Origin: Corythucha ciliata
Taxonomy: Eukaryota; Arthropoda; Insecta; Hemiptera; Tingidae
DNA length: 64,000 bases
NCBI GenBank assembly: GCA_038030265.1
Contig: CM075943.1
Coordinates: forward strand, 58,317,971-58,381,970
Direction of reading: 5' to 3'
Positions 45,806 to 55,984 of the stretch are shown piece by piece. Position numbers and translations under genes: made by a program. Each line of letters opens with the position of its first letter. Position 1 is the stretch's first letter. Under the pieces are notes generated by a model that was not told the origin of the DNA, did not search any database, and was given only the letters and a program-made list of their open reading frames with translations.

Positions 45806-45814
45806 GGAGTGGTC

Positions 45815-46107
45815 GACATTTGGGCGAAAAAAGGTAATTCTCCTCGACTGTTACCTTTTCTCGGATCGTTCCCTCTACACAAGTCCGAAAGCAATCGTCA
45901 CACTCTTGTCACTAAAAACAAATACTCCTAATAGTTGGTCTGCGAACAGCAATAGAGCAATAGTGATGTGCTATATTTCATGCTCGACTATTTGTGTTGT
46001 AATGTTGGTAACACAACTGACGTTTCTTTTATCAATATCAATTTATTTACCTTTATTTTGGTAATTCAGTTGACGAATGATCCTCCGAATTAAAAAGTCC
46101 TTTACAG
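45815..46107 (+). repeat. Large inverted repeat, left arm
   Basis: About 290 bp repeated inverted at 47565-47855 at high identity by eye. Shared phrases include CCCTCTACACAAGTCCGAAA, CACACTCTTGTCACTAAAAA, CTAATAGTTGGTCTGCGAAC and GACGAATGATCCTCCG. It brackets a decayed Harbinger transposase. No coding frame runs through it. Confidence 0.85.
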
Positions 46108-46439
46108 AACATCGGTGTGACAACATAACTCAAAAAGACTCGGGGCCGTATTCAGAAACCAACCTTTACGTCACCTTAGAAGCTCTTTTAGTTAAGGTTC
46201 CTTTAGCGATTCCTTTAAAAATCGTATTCAGAAACGTTCCTTTAGAGTTCCTCGTCAGTTCCTTTAGCTAAAGGGACCTTAAAGCAAATAAACAATGAAA
46301 ATATGCTTTTAATGGTGACTGTACGCTTTATCATGTGAAACCTCTCGCTATTTACGCCTTCAAAAACTGATTAGTTATCAACATTGTATGAAATGCCAGC
46401 CTATTAACATTGCGTAATTTTAATTTATTGATGAGCGTG

Positions 46440-46900
46440 GACAAGTTCAAGACCGAAGAGAACCGCAAAGTTTGTACTGAAAGCCGGAATGCCCTGCTGG
46501 AGACTGCGTGATCGAGCAACGGCTACGGTTCTATTTTGGAAAATTCGAATGTAGCTAACGGGTGACAACGTCTACAAATTCCATCCTTGGGCCGCAAAAC
46601 ACAACTACTTTGAGACTAATCCAGACTCCCGTCACCTACGAAGATTTTAAGCGGAGTATATGTGCACAATAATTGCAGCCGACAACACCGGGGAAACCAC
46701 CCAATCTGAAAAATGGAACGGATGATTATCTCACTCTTTGGTCACTAGGAAAATTATAAGCTGTTTTATTAGCCCCGCAATGCTTTCAGACACTTCCTTT
46801 ATGTTCACGATTCCACCGGTTGGCTGACACCTCGTTGGTCACAAAACTGTCCGCGAGGGCCGTTGCTCGGTACCTATGAGGAATGAGTTTGTCCAGTGAA
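46440..46900 (-). pseudogene. PIF/Harbinger transposase remnant
   Basis: The minus strand reads, in one frame with stops, KEVSESIAGLIKQLIIF (about 46,745-46,800), then GGFPGVVGCNYCAHI (about 46,645-46,705) and FVDVV (about 46,570). In Harbinger/HARBI1-type DDE transposases the block is FPGVVGCID.THI; here the catalytic aspartate position is asparagine-tyrosine, so it is dead. Several stops break the frame. The enzyme normally excises and inserts the element at 3-bp targets. The matching N-terminal part may be at 48394-48681. Confidence 0.75.
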
Positions 46901-47138
46901 TTTCGAAGGAAATGTAACGCTCTTCAACGTGTGACTCAGAAAAACGTTTTCGTGGAACGCGTAGTATTCGAGTGATAGGCAAAAATCCGTTTAAAACTCC
47001 GGGGGAAAAACGCAGTTTTCTGCCCCCACTGAAGTTCTAAAGAGGAGTTTTGGATGGAAGAGAAGCCTTTTAGCTCCAGGGGGTCTCACGAGGTGGCGCC
47101 GACAACGATGAGCGAGGGCTTTCGTGCGCCCTTGCGAC

Positions 47139-47262
47139 TGGGGCCTTATTCCGAACGGTCGGGAAGAAAATGCCGCAAGAGGGATCCAGGGACCGCATAT
47201 AAGAAATAACATTATCCCTTTGTGGGAACCACACTTGCGGCATTTTTCCCTGACACCTCTGA
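47139..47262. mobile_element. Diverged copy of the 43002-43133 MITE
   Basis: Shares GGGGCC.TATTC, GTCGGGAAGAAAATGCCGCA, GGGATCCA, AAGAAATAACATTATCCC and ACCACACTTGCGGCATTT with the element at 43002-43133. Its right end has decayed. Right-hand flanks of both copies also share GAGGT.GAAACG, so a larger repeat may contain both. Confidence 0.75.
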
Positions 47263-47564
47263 CCATGCCGCACTGGCACTGGCACTGGGGCCTTTTCCTG
47301 GCCCCAGCTCCGGCCGCGGTAGTGAGTTAGAGGTCGAAACGCACTTACCGTGCACTTTGACGAAATAATTATTTTCAGACCTATAAATTATTTATTTTGG
47401 CCTAGGTTCCAATCCCGTACAAAACGAAAATAATGAAATAGATAGGACGGTCACAATTGAAACACAAGGGGAGGCACAACACAAAAAAGATAAATTGACA
47501 AATCGTGGTATGGGACCGTCACTTGAAGATCTCCCGTCGCGTAAATTCTAAATTTTTTACACAC

Positions 47565-47855
47565 CGAGGATTTTTAATACGGAGGATCATTCGTCAACGG
47601 AATTACCAAAATAAAGGTAAATAAATTGAAAATGATAAAATAAATGTCAGTTGTGTTGCCAGCATTACAACACAAAATAGTCGAGCATGAAATATAGCAC
47701 ATCACAATGGCTGTTCGCAGACCAACTATTAGGAGAATTTGTTTTTAGTGACAAGAGTGTGATGATAGTTTTCGGACTTGTGTAGAGGGAACGACCCGAT
47801 AAAAGGTAACAGTCGAAGAGAATTACCTTTTTCGCCCCGTTGTCGGCATCCCGCT
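47565..47855 (-). repeat. Large inverted repeat, right arm
   Basis: Inverted partner of 45815-46107. The enclosed span (46,108-47,564) holds the Harbinger relic and the diverged MITE copy. Confidence 0.85.
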
Positions 47856-48039
47856 ATTTGGTCATGAAATCGACAATTTTTGATAAATTTGCTTGGCTTA
47901 CCAGCCCATCCAGGGAAAGTTAATAAAAATAAGGAAATTACACTAGGAAATAGCCTCTCTGTCTGATCACACATACACTTACGTTTTGACCGAAACTCAC
48001 AGACTTCATAATGGACCAACTAGCAAAATCATATTCTTA

Positions 48040-48072
48040 GAATATCACGGGAATATCTTTCCCGTGATATTC
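48040..48072. repeat. Perfect short hairpin
   Basis: GAATATCACGGGAA and its exact complement TTCCCGTGATATTC are separated by TATCT, giving a 14-bp stem. No function can be assigned. Confidence 0.8.
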
Positions 48073-48393
48073 GGAATTTGGGGCGAGGTTAAGCCGAAAT
48101 ATGTTGTAACTTGTCTCATTCGCTAGGGATTTTTTAGCTGAATACGGATTATACCGTCTGCCTAGAGTTATTTTTTAACGTGGTTAACTGGCCGTTAGTT
48201 ATTTTATCGATAACAGTTAACAGTGTACTGATATTTAACCCATCTCTAACTATTGAAACTGAATCTGAAATTTGAATAAGTAATTCAGTGCTTGGATAAT
48301 AATTGATCCTAAACTGAACATAACCTCCAACTCCGGCATTGAGCCTCAGCTGCTGCAGTGAGAACAGCGGCTTGTCATCCATTTCAACATGTG

Positions 48394-48681
48394 CTAGAAC
48401 TGGAGGATTTCTGGAAAGTTGGTGTCTTTTTTCGAAACATCGTGTATTTTTTCCAATAAAATATCAAAGTCCAACTGCGACATCCGATTTAAATTCTCGA
48501 AGAGCCGGGTTTCATCCGTTCTTAAATCTGCTATAAACTGACTGGAGTTTCTTGTCGTATTGGACTGATGACACCCACATCCCGATTCTCCTCCTTGCCT
48601 TTCCGTAAAAATTAATGCCGAGGCAGCACAATTAGCAACCTTTGATAAAAGTGCCATGTTCGAATGAAGTGAAGCCACCAA
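48394..48681 (-). pseudogene. PIF/Harbinger transposase N-terminal fragment
   Basis: A 95-codon minus-strand frame whose C-terminal half reads LFENLNRMSQLDFDILLEKI and then SKKDTNF. This matches the region before the DDE core in Harbinger transposases ('f.n..RM....Fd.Ll..i...i.k.dT..R'). The frame ends soon afterwards. It lies about 1.5 kb upstream, in minus orientation, of the core relic at 46440-46900, with one large inverted-repeat arm and a MITE between. They may be one broken gene or two copies. Confidence 0.65.
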
Positions 48682-48689
48682 AAATCAAA

Positions 48690-49115
48690 ACCGATAAATT
48701 CAATACGAGTTCGTGCGAACTTTTAAGTTTTTTGTTGCCATGCGTGGAATGTGGAAACAGATGCCATTCGCAAACATTTTACTAACCTTTGTAAACGTTT
48801 GCAAACCCTGTTCGCGAACATTGTTTCCGAACGTTCGCAAACGTTTGCGAACAATGCGCGTTCAGTGGACACGCGGCTTTATATACTTATATCATTTAAC
48901 AAATCTATTTTTTTCTCTGTTTCGCGGCTGGACCGTATCGAGCTCTTATTTCGTCAAATTCGAATTTCTACCCCCCCCCCTCCACGCATTTTTAGCGCAA
49001 TTCATTCCAAACATGCACGTTATTATTTGCCCATTATTGCAATCTTATTTTATATTACAATGTTCCCGTGATCCTACGATGTGATCATCTGCCAACGACA
49101 AACGAATATTCCTGG
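48690..49115. other. Non-coding stretch with GTTCGCAAAC palindromes
   Basis: Between 48,765 and 48,860 the words TTCGCAAAC, GTTTGCAAAC and the palindrome TTCGCAAACGTTTGCGAA are clustered. The rest is unremarkable, with a C run at 48,971-48,980. Confidence 0.6.
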
Positions 49116-49123
49116 ATTATACC

Positions 49124-50352
49124 TAGTGATGGGTTTACACCGGGAAAATAAAATTTCGGGTTTTTTCCCAGGGAAAAAACCGGGAAAAAACCCAATTTGG
49201 GAAAATACTGGGTTTTTATCCGTTTTTCACGCAATGCTACAACAGACTCAGCAAATGAATAATAAACAAACGACTGTAGGTATTTATTGCACCCATAGAA
49301 TCATACGAACTCACTGTTTGCACAAAAATTGTTAAAATTCTAACCGTTACGGAAGACAAAGCTGAAGCCGAGCCTTGCCACCAAATTTCCATTAATTTTT
49401 CTATTGGAATCCATCGCCAGAGGTTTCCTCGTTTGATGACGATGATGATGATTAAGATGATGTTGCATCAGTTTCGTTGGTCCTTTGAAAAATGAAGTGT
49501 GAATTTGCCTGCCGAACGTACTTTCGGTATCCCAGCGTCCAAGAAGGTGTGAGGAGTCACTGCTTTCTGTATTACTACTTCGACGATTTTGAATTTTCCA
49601 ATTGTGGGACAGATAGGTCAGTTTTTCGGCTTGATCAGTCGTTAAACGGTTTCTTTTTTTGATGTTCATTCAAGAAAACGTGCTAAAGGATCTTTCTGTC
49701 ACAGCTGATAAAATTCTAACCGCAATGGAAGACAAAGTTGAAGTCGAACAAAGTCCTTTCCACCCACCAAACACTTGGCGTGACCGCCGAGGCACTTTCC
49801 CACAAAAGTGTCTTCCCCCAGAGTCCATCCTTGGAACGATAGTTGGCCAAATCCACCATCGCTTCGTCGACATTAACCTTCATCTGTGTGGCAACCTTAT
49901 GAATTTTTCAATTCCCTCTATTTGCTCGTCTTACTCAGCAGCGCCCCCTTTGATGATGGGCCCAGGAGTGTCGCAGCGTAATGAATACTTTTAACGCTGG
50001 AGTCTATTCTATCTTTCAGTTTTCGTAGAATCAGGGACTAATCATTCTTGGAAAGTGGCGAGGTAAATTTTCAGCGAGCTTTAGCTCAATGTGGCGTAAT
50101 GCGAGATGAATTTATCTCTATGGAGCAAATAGAGACTTCTCAGAGTTGAGGGAAAGGTTACAAGAGGCTGCGCGAGGAAAAAGACTCAAGCTTCGAGGCT
50201 GAATTCTCTAATTTCTGCTTTGATAAGTTTTATTTAAATTGAACGAATAAAAACCCAATTCGGGTGGGAAAATACTTTCTTGGGAAAAAACCGGGTTTTT
50301 TCCCAAAAACCGGGAATATTCCCGTTGGGTTTTTTCCCTTGACCCATCACTA
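49124..50352 (-). mobile_element. hAT transposon copy 1, internally truncated
   Basis: A 1,229-bp element with exact 8-bp duplications ATTATACC (49116-49123 and 50353-50360). Ends are TAGTGATGGGT and ACCCATCACTA. Subterminal regions repeat GGGTTTTTTCCC / GGGAAAAAACCC words. The minus strand carries the C-terminal end of a hAT transposase (49340-49873). It is the same element as 50674-52150 in opposite orientation, with only about 310 bp between them. Confidence 0.95.
49340..49873 (-). pseudogene. hAT transposase C-terminal dimerisation domain (copy 1)
   Basis: The minus strand reads GLCSTSTLSSIAVRILS and ERSFSTFS, a TGA stop at 49670-49672, then NIKKRNRLTTDQAEKLTYLS and HNWKIQN. The ER.FS..S...KKRNRL....A..L.....NW pattern is the hAT family dimerisation domain. 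The N-terminal zinc finger and DDE core are missing and the stop splits the domain. The same stop occurs in copy 2. The domain would pair transposase subunits; this copy cannot make one. Confidence 0.85.
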
Positions 50353-50369
50353 ATTATACCTATCAACAT

Positions 50370-50665
50370 CTCCCTGGCACAATACACTTAGAATATTCAG
50401 GGCATATTCTCCTCAGCATGATAATATTCCTTATATTCCTATAATATTACTAATCTCCTGGATATTCCGGAGTAGGACAGCATATTTACAGCATATTCCT
50501 GGAATCTCTTTGCTAGCTGGGGGCTTACCATGGCATTTTATGGACAACTCTGCACATCGTGCTCATGTTACGCAAAATCAATATAACACTTCGCATGAAC
50601 ACAATCTCCTGTATAAAATTAAATGTATTGGTACGTGGTACAACAATCCCCCCCACCCGCACTCG
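50370..50665. other. AT-rich spacer between the two hAT copies
   Basis: About 300 bp in which ATATTCC and GGAATAT words recur between 50,390 and 50,510. No gene. Confidence 0.5.
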
Positions 50666-51134
50666 TTCATAACTAGTGATGGGTCAAGGGAAAAAACCCA
50701 TTGGGAATATTCCCGTTTTTTGGGAAAAAACCCGGTTTTTTCCCAAGAAAGTATTTTCCCACCCGAACTGGGTTTTTATTCGTTCAATTTGAATAGAACT
50801 TATCACTGCAGAAATTAGAGAATTCAGCCTCGAAGCGTGAGTTTTTTTCCTCGCGCAGCCTCTTGTAACCTTTCCCTCAACTCTGAGAAGTATCTATCTG
50901 CTCCATAGAGATAATTCATCTCGCATTACGCCACATTGAGCTAAAGCTCGCTAAAAATTTACCTCGGTCGCCACTTTCCAAGAATGAACAGTCCCTGATT
51001 CTACGAAAACTGAAAGACTGAATAGACTCCAGCGTTAAAAGTATTATTCATTACGCTGCGACACTCCTGGGCCCATCATCATAGGGGACGCTGCTGAGCA
51101 AGACGAGCACATAGAGACATGAAAAATTCATAAG

Positions 51135-51369
51135 TAATTGCAAATTAGACGACCCTTGTCTTGGGACATTTCAAGGGATTACTCCCCCCTCACCGCACCA
51201 CCCTAGTCACAATGCAGTGAATTCGAGGGAGTGGGGAGGCTGAAAATAAAGAATTAAACTTTTTATTGAAGCTAAATACTAACCATTTTTTTTAAGTCCC
51301 TTGAAAAGTCCCAAGACAAGGGTCGTCTAATTTGCAATTAATTAATTGCTGGGACACATAAAGAAAAAA
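51135..51369. mobile_element. Inverted-repeat insertion with 14-bp target duplication
   Basis: Relative to hAT copy 1, copy 2 has an extra 235 bp bracketed by a perfect 14-bp direct repeat GAAAAATTCATAAG (51121-51134, 51370-51383). The insert begins TAATTGCAAATTAGACGACC, and its inverted partner ends GGTCGTCTAATTTGCAATTA at about 51,342; the arms are about 43 bp. A further tail ATTAATTGCTGGGACACATA ending in A-rich AAAGAAAAAA follows the right arm. The long duplication and A-rich tail look like retroposition, the inverted ends like a DNA MITE. Confidence 0.8.
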
Positions 51370-51395
51370 GAAAAATTCATAAGGTTGCCACACAG

Positions 51396-51806
51396 ATGAA
51401 AGTTATTGTCGGCAAAACGATGGTGGATTTGGCCAACTATCGTTCAAAGGATGGACTCTGGGGGAAGACATTTTTGTGGGAAAGTGCCTCGGCGGCCACG
51501 CCAAGTGTTTGGTGGCAAGGACTTTGTTCGACTTCAAATTTGTTTTCCGTTGCGGTTAGAATTTTATCAGCTGCGACAGAAAGATCCTTTAGCACGTTTT
51601 CTTGAATGAACAGCAAAAAAAGAAACCGTTTAACGACTGATCAAGCCGGAAAACTGACCTATTTGCCCCACAATTGGAAAATTCAAAATCGTCGAAGAAG
51701 TAATGCAGAAAGCAGTGACTACTCAAACCTTCGTGGACGCTGGGATACCGAAAACAGGTTCGGCAGAGAATTCACACTTCATTTTTCAAAGGCCCAACGA
51801 AACTGA
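51396..51806 (+). pseudogene. hAT transposase C-terminal domain (copy 2)
   Basis: The frame reads DLANYRSKDGLWGKTFLWES, a WW pair, AVRILSAATERSFSTFS, a TGA at 51603-51605, then NSKKRNRLTTDQAGKLTYLP and HNWKIQNRR. It matches hAT C-terminal domains over about 130 residues. The stop is the same as in copy 1, which shows that both came from an already broken parent. Upstream catalytic domains are absent, so mobility depended on a transposase from elsewhere. Confidence 0.85.
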
Positions 51807-52164
51807 TGCAACGGCATCTGAATCATCATCATCGTCATCAAACGAGGAAACCTCAGGCGATGAATTCCAATAGAAAAATTAATGGACATTTGGTGGCAAG
51901 GCTCGGTTTCAGCTTTGTCTTCCGTAACGGCTAGAATTTTAACCATTTTTGTACAAACAGAGAGTTCGAATGATTCTATGGGTGCAATAAATACCTATAG
52001 TCGTTTTTTTATTACTCATTTGCTGAGTCTGTTGCAACATTGAGTGAAAAACGAATAAAAACCCAATATTTTCCCAAATTGGGTTTTTTCCCGGTATTTT
52101 CCCAGGGAAAAAACCCGAATTTTTATTTTCCCGGTGTAAACCCATCACTATTCATAACAAGTAC

Positions 52165-55100
52165 ACACAATTATTTTATACACCCAATACAAAACGTTTT
52201 TCTTTCTTGGAATGACAGAACGTAGGTGAAACAAGCGACATTTGTCAAGATTTAGGAGCTTGTGAAAAGAAGTAGAGCATCGATTTTGTTTTTCTCAGAA
52301 ATTTACGCATCCTTGCGTTTTCCTTGGATAAATGAGAATGGTAATGTCACGAGTTGTAAAAAAAACAACGAAAAATCGTGTTTTTTCAATTATTCAAGCT
52401 GACTATACAAGCGCACTTGCTTTCATCTTTCTCAAGAATCCTAGGAAACGTTCACTCATTTTCTTTAATGAATGCTCTCATTTTCAAAAAAGGGACCCTC
52501 GTTCTTAGTTCACCCTTTTATTTTATAATTTAAATACGCCCCCCCCCCTCTCCCCAACCTTCTTAAATCGCGCCTTTTAGAGCTTCCTCGTTTTGGTATT
52601 CACATTAACCGAGTCATTTCCTTTCTACGACAAAACTTTTACTCTTTTTGAGTTGGTTGGGGGGGGGGGGAGGTAAGTTGAGCATCAATCTTGATGGAAG
52701 GGATGGGTATAGGAATAATGTTTTGGTTGGGAGTGGAAGGTGGAGGAGTGGGGTCCACTCGAAGAAAATTATATTTTGTATAAAGGTGCGTGTTCTTTTG
52801 AATGTTGCTTGGGGGGGGGGGCGGGGAGCGACGCTGTTTCGTCTCTGAAATGATGTATTTTGGCCCGCAGTTTTTTTGTTTTTTTTTCACGGTTTTTTAC
52901 GCGGTTTGTTTGAACATCAATCACATTTTTTTTTTGCTTCTTTTTTTTCCCAGCCCGAACGCGATCACTTTTGTGTGAAAATACGCCGAGGGAATTTTGA
53001 GGGATGGTCTCAGTTGTTTCATATCGAGCGAGAGAACCTCTGAAGCGATCTTCTGAGGGGAACCTTAAAATTATCGTTGATTTTATCACTATTTAGGAGA
53101 TCAATTCCCTTAATGATTGAATTAATAATAAAGCTGAAAGGTGGATAGCAATTATTACTCTACGAAACTCCGGGCTGCATAATTCGGTGTTGCCCTAGTG
53201 AACTTGTGTAATATTAATCAAGTCAATCGAGAGGTCAGGAGTTCGTTAACCAATTATACTCCGTTATTAACGCCTTGCCAGCGAGATTAAGACAGTATTC
53301 AACCGTAATCATTGGATTAAATTGGGGGTCTCAGCGGTGGTGAGGCTGGATGATTGAAAAGGAAGAAAACACTGTTTCCCCCCTTTTTTTAGCTATTGTT
53401 TCGCTAATTAAATCAGATTTGTTTTTGTCTTTTCTCGAGGAAACGTTTCCTTCTTGATTTTAATGTAAGCGAGAAATGTCACAGCGATTTCCTATTCCCG
53501 CAATATAAGGGTGAGGCGAAACGTGGGAAAACGCTCTCCAATTGAAATGAGCCCTCTGGAAATTAAATTTAAATCCCTTTCGCCCAAGAAGAAGGGTTTA
53601 TAAATAAATCCAAGTCACCCTCCTTCTTACTGCCACACTTAAACCTTTCAGCCCCCCCCCCCCCCATCAAACCGTCACAACCATTTTGCCCTCAACTACT
53701 GACACTGTCTTTCGACAAAGTAACTCAGAATGAAATTCCCCGCACCACTGAACCGCCATTCTATTATAGAACCCTCATCCTTCTATCCTTGATCAGTGTA
53801 TAGGTAACGACTGTGGCATTTTTAAGTTAATTGCGAGTTCCACCCGTGCACCCCATCAACATTGAACTAAAGTTTTTTTCTAGAATATGAAGTTGGTTTA
53901 GATGAGGTTTGGTGAGAGGTGAGTTGAAGCCTGTCCGCCTCATTCACCATCACCCTCCCCACGAAATTCCCTCCAAAAACCCCGTGGATTTTCTCTCATT
54001 TCGGTCGACCACCCCTCCCACCAGAACACCTTCGGTTCGCCTTTTTTTATGTTGTGGGAAGGGGCGATGGTGATGTTGGTCCATCCGTTCCATCATCCAA
54101 GCTTCGAGCGACGTCTCATACATTATCTATTGTTGTGTAGATCACGTCACATTAAACTCGAATCAGGATCAGATCCGCTCTCGCTTGAGACCCTTGTTAT
54201 GGCTGGGTGAGTGGTGGAGGGGTTGGTGGATTTATCGGTTGAGCGAGACGTGATTTTATTTTTTGGTGCTTATAATCCCCCTGCCAATTCGCCTGCTCTC
54301 ATCATAAATAATTTTGTTTTTTTGTTAATCAAACATTTTCTATAACGTTTTTGTTTGCCCCCAAATCCTGTAATTAACTATTTGTTCATTCGAGATTCTA
54401 GATCCTTATCAACACAATTAGTTATTTTTATTTTCATTAACCCCCCCACCCCTACCCTCACCAACCAAAGTAATCAGAATGCCAGAGAAAGAGACAGTCA
54501 AAATAGGAGCGTTTTCTACATTTAAAGAGCTCTCAGAGCTATTACCGCTATGTTTATTGCTCTGCGGCTTTTACGGTTAAATAAATGAGAGCGCTTTTAA
54601 GGCGATAAACTCGAAGGTGTTTGGTAATCGGATTTTTATTTTATTATATTTTTTATCTTCACAGTAGTAAAAGTATCTAATGGAAAGAAAAAGAAAGTAC
54701 CAGAAAGACCCTCGAAGGAAATAATAGTTAAATGAGAGATGTACTACTGAAAAGTCGTGTTGTTACAGAAAATTGAAGATGCGGAAATTTACATTATAAA
54801 AAAGTATATTCCTTTCGGTGTGGCTTTAATAAGTTGGTTTTACTGTTCCATTTTATTATTTTTAAAAATAAATTTCAGCCAGAAATTCGCCCCTAGGCGG
54901 GAAGAAAACTCAGGAGGATGCGCCTCGCACCACCGTCAATCTAACACAATTTCAATTAATTCATGAAAATTAACGTTCAAGAATTTCCATTTCACTTAGC
55001 ATCTGTGAATTGATTGGAACTCATTAAAATTCATGACCTTATAGTGACCCTAGAATATTAAAAACCGATTACTTGCAGGAAATTCGGCGCCTCTTGTCAA

Positions 55101-55185
55101 ATCTTTCGATGTTTGGAAAATAGCTTCTTCCACGATCATTAGAAAGTGACATTTCACTTATTTACTGGTACCTATACCCACTATG
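52165..55185. other. Unique-looking non-coding DNA with G/C runs
   Basis: No believable gene. Runs of nine or more C or G at 52,541, 52,662, 52,811, 53,651 and 54,441. No transposon ends recognised. Confidence 0.5.
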
Positions 55186-55189
55186 CTGA

Positions 55190-55470
55190 AAATTAGTGCT
55201 GAAATAATGACATTTATACCAATATTTGATCCTGTAAGTGCCGGATTCATGGAATTAGAACTTCGATGGAACCAAACTCGCGGAATTGATTTTATAAATG
55301 CCTCAAATGTGTGAAATAGCTATATTTTGAACCCCGTGAAACTTGACTGGGGTGAAACAATATTGGCTGTTCAGGGAGTCAATAAATTGAAATTGGATTT
55401 TTTTGAGTGTGATGCCACTTTGAAACTGGGTTCTGCGAGGGCACATAGTCCATAAAATTTGAGCTTTGAA
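55190..55470 (+). repeat. Short family III array
   Basis: About nine diverged ~31-bp units such as GGAACCAAACTCGCGGAATT and GTGTGAAATAGCTATATTTT. Confidence 0.55.
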
Positions 55471-55554
55471 AGCAGTGACGGACCTATACATCTATGATGT
55501 TCGGGAATTTTTAGTGGAAATCTTTGCATGGGTCTTATGCAGCACTCAATTTTA

Positions 55555-55935
55555 TACAGGGGTTGCCTTCGGAGTCCGCGTTGTCGTTTTCTAAATTTCA
55601 GCTACGAATGCGTGCTTTTTCTCAGTTTTAGCCGATAATTATTAGCGGTTTTTCTCGATTTTATACGAAAATTAGCAAATTTTCTCAATTTTAGGTGAAT
55701 GTTATGGAGGTTTTCCTAATTTTAGGCTCAAATCAACATTTTTATCCATTAGCTGCATTTTTTCCAAAGCTTTCAGTAATGATTTAGCTCTTTTTCTCAA
55801 TCAAAGCCACGAATTTCCCTCAATAATCCCATAATCAATCTTTGTTGAATCGGTGAAGGAAAGATTTTCTAAATTTTATCCACGAATTAAAAATTTCGCT
55901 CAATTTTAGCCGCGGTGTTATAATAATCAATTCCA
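55555..55935 (+). repeat. Degenerate ~29-bp array, family I
   Basis: About 12 units (TTTTTCTCAGTTTTAGCCGA and TTTCTCAATTTTAGGTGAAT). It opens with the landmark GTTGCCTTCGGAGTCCGCG at 55,563 and abuts the gypsy relic. Confidence 0.8.
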
Positions 55936-55984
55936 CTTTATGTTATTTGAATACCGAAAAATTAAATCTCGACTCTACTTCGCC

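Larger units (their letters stand above)
50674..52150 (+). mobile_element. hAT transposon copy 2, inverted, with an insertion
   Basis: A 1,477-bp element with exact 8-bp duplications TTCATAAC (50666-50673 and 52151-52158) and ends TAGTGATGGGT / ACCCATCACTA. Without the 249 bp added at 51135-51383 its length is 1,228 bp, one base from copy 1. The transposase C-terminal remnant is on the plus strand (51396-51806). Different target duplications show independent insertion and not a simple inverted duplication. Confidence 0.95.

Noticed and set aside
48149..48382. 77-codon minus-strand frame downstream of the Harbinger N-terminal piece
   Set aside because: It does not match the expected next part of a Harbinger transposase and has no other motif.
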